From a virus, in the IMG/VR virus record IMGVR_UViG_3300025880_001831, positions 1 to 22,330 of that record: a stretch of DNA of 22,330 nt; one strand, written 5' to 3'. Shown here one piece after another: positions 14,047-19,787 of the stretch. Both the position numbers and the translations under genes were made by a program. The notes under the pieces are model-generated. The model had not been told where the DNA came from and made no database searches. It was given only the letters and a program-made list of their open reading frames with translations. Numbering within the stretch: position 1 is the first letter of the stretch; every line of letters begins with the position of its first letter.

Positions 14047-16059
14047 ATGATTTTTGGAATATTAGTAATGTTTATTGCACTGTGTATCAGTGCCGTAGCA
14101 ATATATTATAGTGTAGCAGGACTGGTCGCAATTTTTGCCGCCGCTGCCTTGCCAATTATAATTATGGGAGGTGTATTAGAAGTTGGTAAACTTGTAACCG
14201 CTGTATGGCTACACCGATATTGGCAGCGATCAGCTTGGTGGCTCAAAACTTATCTAAGCATATCAGTTGTTGTACTCATGTTTATTACAAGCATGGGTAT
14301 TTTTGGATTCTTAAGTAAAGCGCATATCGAACAGACTAGTGCTGCAAATGAACAAGTAGCACAACTGGAAAGAATGGATGCCGAGATAGTTCGTCAACAA
14401 GAGATTATCGCTAGAGCAGAAGCACGTATTGTCAAAGGCGAAGCTGATGCTGATAACCAAGACGTGGGTATCCAAGATAAAATTGATGCTGAACAAGCTA
14501 GAATCGACAATGCGTATACCAGACGTCAGCCTAGTATTGATGAACAACAAGCCATTATTACAGCGCAAGAAAACGCACTAGCAAACCGTGTAGCAGTATA
14601 CGAAGATGAAATTGCTAGTTTGGATACCGAATTAGCAAGATTAAATGGTGTAGTCGACAGCTATAGAGCCGAGCTAGAAGGCACTAGTGTTGCTAGTGTT
14701 GAACAACAAGTACAGCCTTACAGAGATCAAATTGCACAGTTGGATATAGATTTAGAACGTATCAATACACAAGCAAATGAATATGAAGCACGTATCAGCA
14801 ATATTGATATAGACACAAGTGCAGTTGATAGTTTGAAAGCACAAATTGCCGCAGTTGAAGAATCTATTGTTGTTACTACAAATAAATTACAAAGTACTGA
14901 ACGTGCTAAGATACAAGAAGGTCAAGCGATCATTGGTGTTACTAGTGACGGATTATTCGGCGGTAATACACGTAGAGCACTTGAGACTTGGGTTACAGCA
15001 CAGCAAGCTCGTATTGTTCAGCTACAATCACAAGAAACACAACTAAGAACACAAGCACAAAACACAGTGGATGCTGAACGTACTCGACTTACTGATCTGG
15101 TAAAAGATCTGCGTGGCCCACAAACAACACGTATCGACCAGCGTAAGCAATCGTTGTTGGATACTATCGATACTATACGAAATGATGCGGCTAGTGGATT
15201 AGACACAACGAAAGCAAACATACAAGCCAAGATAGATGGTGTACTAACTACAGATATTCCCACTAACAGAGAAGCACGTAAAACTGCACAAAGCACAATT
15301 ACAGAATTGCGTAACAAAGAAGATCCTAGAATCGAAAGTGCCAGAACAGAAATAGCCAGAATACGTGCAGTTGCAGAAGACGAGATTGCAAATAGCCAAA
15401 CAGTTATACAACGCCTGAGAGATCAAATACAAGTCGGCGACAATGTTGATTTAGATACACTCATTGATGAACAAAATGAACGTGTCAGACTTGCAAACAA
15501 TGAAATTGATAGTATAATTGAAACAAAGTTTGCACTACAAGCAGAAGCACGTAAGCTGGAAGCAGAAGTCGGGCCAGTAAAATATATTGCTGAATTTGTA
15601 TATGGCGGCGAAGCTGATAGAGATATACTAGAAGAGGCAGTACGTTGGGTTATACTTACAATTATATTTGTATTCGATCCACTGGCAGTTATGTTATTGA
15701 TTGCAGCACAGTATACGTTTGAATGGAATAGAAAACCAAAAGTAAAAAAGTCAGAGCCAGTGCAAGAAGATCCAGTATACGAAGATGTTGATCAACAAAT
15801 TATAGACGACGAGTTTAAAGATAGTGATATCGAAGAGTTATTAGAAAAAGCAGACCCCGAAGTTTTACAAGAGGTTGCCGACGAACTTGAAAAAGAAGTT
15901 GACAAAACACCATATGACCCATATACTGATAATAGAGAAGACAGTGAACTTAATGCACAGCAATTAAGTCAGAGACATAATATGAAATTATATAGTCCTG
16001 ACGGAAGACTTGCTAGTTCAGGAAAAACTATTAAAAGTATAAAAATTAAAAAGGATTAA
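14047..16059 (+). CDS. Large membrane-anchored coiled-coil protein with a peptidoglycan-binding-like insert
   Basis: 670 aa. Three hydrophobic segments open the protein (about residues 2-21, 23-45 and 66-88); another lies near 531-556 (VRWVILTIIFVFDPLAVMLLIA). Between them is a roughly 430-residue charged coiled coil, broken near residues 290-316 by QAIIGVTSDGLFGGNTRRALETW, which follows the peptidoglycan-binding pattern (G...DGxFGxxTxxAL..W). The C-terminal about 110 residues are acidic and then basic, probably cytoplasmic. The layout suggests an envelope-spanning protein. I cannot name the family; superinfection exclusion or envelope remodelling are possible roles. GGGG precedes the ATG, and the gene starts 1 nt after the nuclease-like gene stop. 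Confidence 0.75.
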   Translation: MIFGILVMFIALCISAVAIYYSVAGLVAIFAAAALPIIIMGGVLEVGKLVTAVWLHRYWQRSAWWLKTYLSISVVVLMFITSMGIFGFLSKAHIEQTSAANEQVAQLERMDAEIVRQQEIIARAEARIVKGEADADNQDVGIQDKIDAEQARIDNAYTRRQPSIDEQQAIITAQENALANRVAVYEDEIASLDTELARLNGVVDSYRAELEGTSVASVEQQVQPYRDQIAQLDIDLERINTQANEYEARISNIDIDTSAVDSLKAQIAAVEESIVVTTNKLQSTERAKIQEGQAIIGVTSDGLFGGNTRRALETWVTAQQARIVQLQSQETQLRTQAQNTVDAERTRLTDLVKDLRGPQTTRIDQRKQSLLDTIDTIRNDAASGLDTTKANIQAKIDGVLTTDIPTNREARKTAQSTITELRNKEDPRIESARTEIARIRAVAEDEIANSQTVIQRLRDQIQVGDNVDLDTLIDEQNERVRLANNEIDSIIETKFALQAEARKLEAEVGPVKYIAEFVYGGEADRDILEEAVRWVILTIIFVFDPLAVMLLIAAQYTFEWNRKPKVKKSEPVQEDPVYEDVDQQIIDDEFKDSDIEELLEKADPEVLQEVADELEKEVDKTPYDPYTDNREDSELNAQQLSQRHNMKLYSPDGRLASSGKTIKSIKIKKD

Positions 16060-16070
16060 ACATAAACCCA

Positions 16071-16493
16071 ATGAGGGAAAATGCAATTTTTACAGTAACA
16101 CCACCGGAACTAATGCTTCCTTCAAGTGGACCAATGGTAACAATCGTAAGTTCGAATATTAAATTTGTGCAAACGATAGAAACATTATATGATAATATTT
16201 TTAACACAGTAAGTGTAGTATTATATTACCCAAATGGAAAAATTACAGATAAAAACTTAGCATGGATGCTAAGTGTTATGCGTCTGAGTGACACTGTTTA
16301 TGTAGACTTAGACGATCTAGACGAATTAGGCATTGCGTTAGTTTTAACTGCAGATACTAAAAATGTATACATAAATGAAAAAAATAAAAAGTCGGGAGTA
16401 GTGAAAATATTGAATAGTATAGGTAAACAAATTTTTGAAAGTGTAGATGATTATAGTGCGTTTGTAATCGAGGGATTAGATTACGATGCGTAG
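16071..16493 (+). CDS. Phage protein of unknown function (140 aa)
   Basis: The gene begins 11 nt after the coiled-coil gene; the ribosome-binding site is weak. The protein has an alternating strand/helix pattern (MVTIVSSN, FVQTIETLYDNIF, SVVLYYPNG, YVDLDDLDELGIALVL, VYINEKNKKSG), consistent with a small alpha/beta domain, with a cluster of Asp residues in VYVDLDDLDELG. No signature is recognised. Its 3' end overlaps the IF-3 gene by 8 nt, so it belongs to the same translational run. Confidence 0.7.
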   Translation: MRENAIFTVTPPELMLPSSGPMVTIVSSNIKFVQTIETLYDNIFNTVSVVLYYPNGKITDKNLAWMLSVMRLSDTVYVDLDDLDELGIALVLTADTKNVYINEKNKKSGVVKILNSIGKQIFESVDDYSAFVIEGLDYDA

Positions 16494-17007
16494 ACAAGCA
16501 GAAACTCGTAAACTAATTAATAAAGATATTAAGCACCCCAATCTCAGAGTTATAAAAGAAGATGGACAACAACAGATATTGTCTCGCTATGATGCAGTAA
16601 AACTCGCAGAAAATTATGGCAAAGATCTTGTTGTTATAAATGAAAAAGCAGACCCTCCTATAGCTAAACTATTAGATGCAGGTAAATACTTTTATGAATT
16701 AAAACGTAAAGAAAAAGAAGCGGCCAAACGACAACGTGAAAGTCAAATTGTTGTTAAAGAAATGCAGTTTAAACTGGGTATCGGTGACAACGATTTTGAA
16801 ACTAAACTAAAAAACATAGATAAATTTTTAGACAAAGGCAACAAGGTTAAGTGTGTTATACGCTACAGAGGTAGAGAAAACGCTAATAAACAGCAAGGTT
16901 TCGGGATCATGGAGCGTATTGCAGATAGCCTTGAAAATAGTCACTGGGACGCCAAACCCAGCTTAAACGGAAACCGCCTAATAGGCATATTAACGAGGAA
17001 AGAATGA
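16486..17007 (+). CDS. infC: Translation initiation factor IF-3, full length
   Basis: 173 aa; both domains are present. N domain (residues about 10-75): LINKDIKHPNLRVIKEDGQ, then DLVVINEKADPPIAKLLDAGKYFYE, the standard IF-3 signature. The Lys/Glu-rich linker (72-88) leads to the C domain, with VVKEMQFK, DNDFETKLKNIDKFLDKGNKVKCVIRYRGRE and the final NRLIGILTRKE. IF-3 binds the 30S subunit, keeps it apart from 50S, and proofreads start codon and initiator tRNA. Length is close to cellular forms, so this is an intact gene and not a fragment. The start at 16486 has GAGGGA upstream. bS21 follows by an ATGA overlap. Confidence 0.93.
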   Translation: MRRQAETRKLINKDIKHPNLRVIKEDGQQQILSRYDAVKLAENYGKDLVVINEKADPPIAKLLDAGKYFYELKRKEKEAAKRQRESQIVVKEMQFKLGIGDNDFETKLKNIDKFLDKGNKVKCVIRYRGRENANKQQGFGIMERIADSLENSHWDAKPSLNGNRLIGILTRKE

Positions 17008-17243
17008 ACAAAAATTATAACAAACCGTCATATGAAAAACGTGGATTATATGTAGAGGTACGTGGTAACGACGTGGCTCGTGCATTACGAAAACTTAAGA
17101 AACTAGTAAACGCAGAAGGCATGGTCAAAGACATGCGTAAAAAAGAATTTTACGAAAAACCTAGTGCAGTTAAAAAACGTGAAAAAGCACAAGCACGTAA
17201 ACGACATCTTAAAGAATTAGCTAAAAAGAACGAAAACTTATAA
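17004..17243 (+). CDS. rpsU: 30S ribosomal protein bS21
   Basis: 79 aa, basic. The family pattern is clear: LYVEVRGNDVARALRKLKKLVNAEGMVKDMRKKEFYEKPSAVKKREKAQARKR (usual form VxVRxNExxxxALRRFKR...RxREFYEKPSxxRxRKxxxAxRR). bS21 sits on the 30S platform beside the anti-Shine-Dalgarno end of 16S rRNA. Phage-borne copies are known from marine phages and can be incorporated into host ribosomes. It is translated by overlap with IF-3 (AGGAAAG then ATGA). The pair IF-3 plus bS21 is what makes this locus unusual. Confidence 0.93.
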   Translation: MNKNYNKPSYEKRGLYVEVRGNDVARALRKLKKLVNAEGMVKDMRKKEFYEKPSAVKKREKAQARKRHLKELAKKNENL

Positions 17244-17248
17244 AAAAG

Positions 17249-17280
17249 GTGTTGACATTACGGTCAACACATACTATATT
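17249..17280 (+). promoter_or_regulatory. Consensus sigma70-type promoter overlapped by an inverted repeat
   Basis: TTGACA (17252-17257), 17-nt spacer, TATATT (17275-17280). GTGTTGAC (17249-17256) and GTCAACAC (17263-17270) form a perfect 8-bp inverted repeat over the -35 box, the usual place for a repressor site. Without a T run it is a poor terminator for bS21. Transcription should begin near 17287. Confidence 0.75.
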
Positions 17281-17299
17281 ATATACATAGCTTGAGTAT

Positions 17300-17386
17300 T
17301 TTGAAATACACACCGGAGTAGATATACCTGCTTTCCAGTGTATGGGACAAGACCTCACAAGGGTACAAGTGAGTGTGTATTTCAAA
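17300..17386 (+). ncRNA. Long stem with two inner hairpins (multibranch RNA fold)
   Basis: TTTGAAATACACAC (17300-17313) pairs perfectly with GTGTGTATTTCAAA (17373-17386). Inside are a GTAG/CTGC hairpin (about 17315-17336, extended by GGA/TCC) and a CTCAC/GTGAG hairpin (17354-17373). An alternative pairing of ACAC (17310-17313) with GTGT (17338-17341) would compete with the outer stem, as in switching RNAs. It does not match a riboswitch class I can recall with confidence. Confidence 0.6.
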
Positions 17387-17574
17387 GTAGCTCGAACATT
17401 TAGTTACTTTATTTCCTAACTGTAACAAGAAAGGACCCCACTAGATAAGAATTATAGTGGCACTACAAGAGTAACAACGTAGTAGGGGTTGCGCCATAAT
17501 ACGCACGTTAGGGACCACGGTTAGTTCCTAAATTACTAAATAAACATGTAGATGCCAATAGGGTCTACGTTATC

Positions 17575-17596
17575 AATCTTGCTTTAAAAGGAGATT
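17575..17596 (+). promoter_or_regulatory. ROSE-like hairpin sequestering the Shine-Dalgarno site
   Basis: AATCT (17575-17579) pairs with AGATT (17592-17596); U17580 pairs with G17591 as a wobble; G17581 is bulged; CUU (17582-17584) pairs with AAG (17588-17590); the loop is UAA. The strand therefore reads CUUGCUU against AAGGAG, the same arrangement (UUGCU with a bulged G facing the Shine-Dalgarno) as the final hairpin of ROSE thermometers in front of alphaproteobacterial small heat-shock genes. The ATG is 3 nt beyond the stem. Confidence 0.65.
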
Positions 17597-17599
17597 ACT

Positions 17600-17797
17600 A
17601 TGCAAGCAAATTACATCAACGGACTAGTGGACCAAATCCACACACAAACAAAAACTTTCCTCAACACAATTGATCCAAGTGAACAGTACACAACGCCTCT
17701 ACGGGCAATGGCTGACGCAAACACAGAGTTTGCTAAATCTTGGGCAACTGCAACAGAATCAATGACCACTGCTTATACAGCGGCATTGAAAGCGTAA
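17600..17797 (+). CDS. Small helical protein, possibly phasin-like (65 aa)
   Basis: ATG at 17600 with AAAAGGAG upstream, the site that is paired in the thermometer-like hairpin. The product is amphipathic and helical (YINGLVDQIHTQTKTFLNTI, FAKSWATATESMTTAYTAALKA), Ala/Thr-rich toward the end, with no Cys or catalytic residue. The second half recalls phasin-type helices, but the resemblance is weak. It is followed after 11 nt by the Hsp20 gene and is probably co-transcribed with it. Confidence 0.7.
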   Translation: MQANYINGLVDQIHTQTKTFLNTIDPSEQYTTPLRAMADANTEFAKSWATATESMTTAYTAALKA

Positions 17798-17808
17798 GGG
17801 GATTGGAT

Positions 17809-18243
17809 ATGAATAGATTAACAACATTAGACATCAATAAACTTACTCCATATGCTGTTGGCTTTGATAGAGTATTTGACGATATGTTCAAATATGTAAA
17901 TCATAACCAAAATAGTACAGGGGGATATCCACCTTACAACATCGTACGTGATGGTGAGAAGTTTCAAATTGAAATTGCACTAGCTGGTATTGCCAAAGAA
18001 GATTTGGATATTACAGTAGCAGAGGGTGTACTTACAGTTGAACACACACCAGAAGGTGAAGTAGAGTCTAGCGGATGGGAATGGTTACACAAAGGCATCA
18101 GCCAGCGTCATTTCAAACGCAACTTTACACTTAGCGACGACATTGTAGTAAATGGATCTAGAATGGAAAATGGTATGCTATTCATCGAACTAGAGCGTAT
18201 TATTCCAGAAGAGAAGAAACCACGCACTATTCAAATCAAGTAA
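17809..18243 (+). CDS. hsp20: Small heat-shock protein, Hsp20/IbpA type
   Basis: 144 aa from ATG 17809 (MNRLTTLDINKLTPYAVGFDRVFDDMF); the frame is open upstream but GGGG about 9 nt before this ATG and the typical IbpA N terminus fix the start. The alpha-crystallin domain spans about residues 40-135: YPPYNIVRDGEKFQIEIALAGIAKEDLDITV, then GWEWLHKGISQRHFKRNFTLSDDI and NGMLFIELERIIPEE, with the C-terminal I-x-I anchor (IQI). It holds unfolded proteins for refolding. T4-like marine phages often carry such a gene. Here it lies second in a run headed by a thermometer-like leader. Confidence 0.95.
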   Translation: MNRLTTLDINKLTPYAVGFDRVFDDMFKYVNHNQNSTGGYPPYNIVRDGEKFQIEIALAGIAKEDLDITVAEGVLTVEHTPEGEVESSGWEWLHKGISQRHFKRNFTLSDDIVVNGSRMENGMLFIELERIIPEEKKPRTIQIK

Positions 18244-18249
18244 CCAAAA

Positions 18250-18271
18250 GTGGGGGAGTAAAATCCCCCAC
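18250..18271 (+). terminator. Strong GC-rich hairpin after hsp20
   Basis: GTGGGGGA (18250-18257) pairs perfectly with TCCCCCAC (18264-18271) around GTAAAA. There is no T run after it, so it may protect or process the 3' end of the message or act as a factor-assisted terminator. Confidence 0.6.
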
Positions 18272-18278
18272 AATTCAC

Positions 18279-18286
18279 GATAAATA
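18279..18286 (+). promoter_or_regulatory. T4-type late promoter (GATAAATA) driving a leaderless start
   Basis: The clpS ATG at 18292 is 5 nt after the box (gap TTAGT). Confidence 0.75.
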
Positions 18287-18291
18287 TTAGT

Positions 18292-18594
18292 ATGGAACAA
18301 TCAACAGAACAAACTATAAATAATATTGGGCTAAACACACCTAGACCTAGTAAATATAAAGTCGTGCTACATAACGATGACCATACACCCATGGAGTTTG
18401 TTATCGAATTGCTTAAAAATGTATATAATCATAACCAAAATAGTGCTGAAGAAGTTACATCACATGTACACAACGAAGGCAAAGGTGTTGCAGGTATATA
18501 CTACTATGAAATTGCTGAACAAAAAGTAAGCGAAAGTTTACTATTCAGCAGAACAGCCGGATATCCACTCAGTTTTGACATAGAAGAGGTTTAA
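18292..18594 (+). CDS. clpS: ClpS-like ATP-dependent Clp protease adaptor
   Basis: 100 aa. ClpS core: KYKVVLHNDDHTPMEFVIELLKNVY with the N-degron pocket residues NDD (N28, D29, D30), T32 and M34; then HVHNEGKGVAGIYYYEIAEQKV with the pocket His (H60); and YPLSFDIEE. ClpS delivers N-degron substrates to ClpAP, so a phage copy could redirect host proteolysis. A flexible N-terminal tail (residues 1-20) is present, as needed for ClpA control. It is transcribed from a late promoter 5 nt before the ATG, with no ribosome-binding site, and its stop abuts the GMP reductase start. Confidence 0.93.
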   Translation: MEQSTEQTINNIGLNTPRPSKYKVVLHNDDHTPMEFVIELLKNVYNHNQNSAEEVTSHVHNEGKGVAGIYYYEIAEQKVSESLLFSRTAGYPLSFDIEEV

Positions 18595-19776
18595 ATGCGA
18601 ATAGAAGACGAGACAAAATTAGACTACTCTGATGTCTTGATTAGACCGAAGCGTAGTACACTAGGATCACGAAAAGAAGTAGAGATGCAACGAAGTTTTG
18701 CATTTAAAAATTATAGAAATCCAAAACATAACTCCGATGAATTACCTTATGGTTATCCAGCACATGGCGATTATGATTACGAAGGCATTCCTATTATGGC
18801 TAGTAATATGGATGGAGTTGGTACATTCGCTATGGCAGATAGACTGAGTGAACTTAATGTGTTTACTTGTCTTGTTAAAACATACAGTGTACAAGAATTA
18901 GTAGATTACTTTAATGGAGAAGTGCCTAGCCGTACAGAACATGTTGCTATGAGCATTGGCATTAAAGAGTCAGATCAACGTAAATTCAGTGATGTATACA
19001 AACAAGTTGGCGATAAACTAAAATATGTATGTATAGATGTAGCAAACGGATACAGTCAGCGTTTCATTGAATATGTTGCTGAGTTTAGACTGTTGTACCC
19101 TACTATCGTTATTATTGCAGGTAATGTTGTTACCGCAGATCAAACACAGGAGTTAATCCTAAATGGTGCTGATATCGTTAAAGTGGGAATTGGCCCTGGT
19201 AGTGTATGCACTACTCGCATTCAGACTGGCGTGGGGTATCCCCAACTTTCGGCAGTTATCGAATGTGCAGATGCGGCTCATGGTCTCGGTGGACATATTA
19301 TTGCTGATGGCGGCTGTACCTGCCCTGGTGACGTGGCTAAGGCTTTTGCTGCCGGAGCAGACTTTGTAATGCTTGGTGGTATGCTGGCCGGACACGATGA
19401 AGGCGGCGGCGAAGTTATTACAAAATATTACGAGACAAATGAACTTAACTATGAAATGAGCCAAGGCACAGCTGGCGGATTTGAGAAAGTTATAGAAACA
19501 AAAAAGTTTGTACAGTTCTACGGTATGAGTAGTACCACAGCCAATGATAAACATTTTGAAGGTCTCAAAGACTATCGCAGTAGTGAAGGACGTACAGTGC
19601 TTGTGCCATACCGAGGCCCAGTTGTAGTAACACTACAAGATGTACTGGGAGGTGTGCGTAGTACACTCACATATGTTGGTGCAAACTGTCTCAAACAACT
19701 TAACAAATGCACAACGTTTATTAAGGTAAACAATCAATTCAATAAAACTTATGAAAGAACAACGACTGGAAATTAA
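18595..19776 (+). CDS. guaC: GMP reductase (IMPDH/GMPR family)
   Basis: 393 aa. It carries the TIM-barrel sequence set of GMP reductase: [57 protein letters not shown] with the catalytic Cys (C205), [50 protein letters not shown], and YRSSEGR with the catalytic Glu (E331). The CBS domains found in most IMP dehydrogenases are absent, which favours GMPR. The reaction is GMP + NADPH to IMP + ammonia. It is longer than the usual about 347 aa because of an insert near residues 38-62. The start follows the clpS stop directly; GAAGAGG lies within clpS. Confidence 0.93.
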   Translation: MRIEDETKLDYSDVLIRPKRSTLGSRKEVEMQRSFAFKNYRNPKHNSDELPYGYPAHGDYDYEGIPIMASNMDGVGTFAMADRLSELNVFTCLVKTYSVQELVDYFNGEVPSRTEHVAMSIGIKESDQRKFSDVYKQVGDKLKYVCIDVANGYSQRFIEYVAEFRLLYPTIVIIAGNVVTADQTQELILNGADIVKVGIGPGSVCTTRIQTGVGYPQLSAVIECADAAHGLGGHIIADGGCTCPGDVAKAFAAGADFVMLGGMLAGHDEGGGEVITKYYETNELNYEMSQGTAGGFEKVIETKKFVQFYGMSSTTANDKHFEGLKDYRSSEGRTVLVPYRGPVVVTLQDVLGGVRSTLTYVGANCLKQLNKCTTFIKVNNQFNKTYERTTTGN

Positions 19777-19782
19777 TAAATA
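19775..19782 (+). promoter_or_regulatory. T4-type late promoter (AATAAATA) driving a leaderless start
   Basis: The box overlaps the guaC stop codon; the next ATG at 19788 is 5 nt beyond it (gap GTTGT). Confidence 0.75.
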
Positions 19783-19787
19783 GTTGT

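Larger units (their letters stand above)
17244..17599 (+). ncRNA. 356-nt structured non-coding region (leader or small RNA)
   Basis: No coding frame is convincing here. After the promoter come, in order: a long stem closed by 14 bp (17300-17313 with 17373-17386); a hairpin GTTAC/GTAAC (17403-17426); a compact unit 17435-17489 with CACTA/TAGTG and ACTAC/GTAGT stems closed by ACCC/GGGT; a TTAGGGA/TTCCTAA hairpin (17508-17531); an ATGTAGA/TCTACGT hairpin (17546-17570); and the hairpin that hides the ribosome-binding site (17575-17596). This is either one long 5' leader for the genes at 17600 and 17809, or a small RNA followed by a short leader. Confidence 0.65.

Noticed and set aside
17281-17400. 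Possible glutamine-type (downstream-peptide) riboswitch, known from marine phages
   Set aside because: The conserved core of that class is not present; only a short GGAGUAG-like string is similar.
17740-17808. Upstream extension of Hsp20
   Set aside because: It overlaps the 65-aa gene; the IbpA-like N terminus and the GGGG site support ATG 17809.
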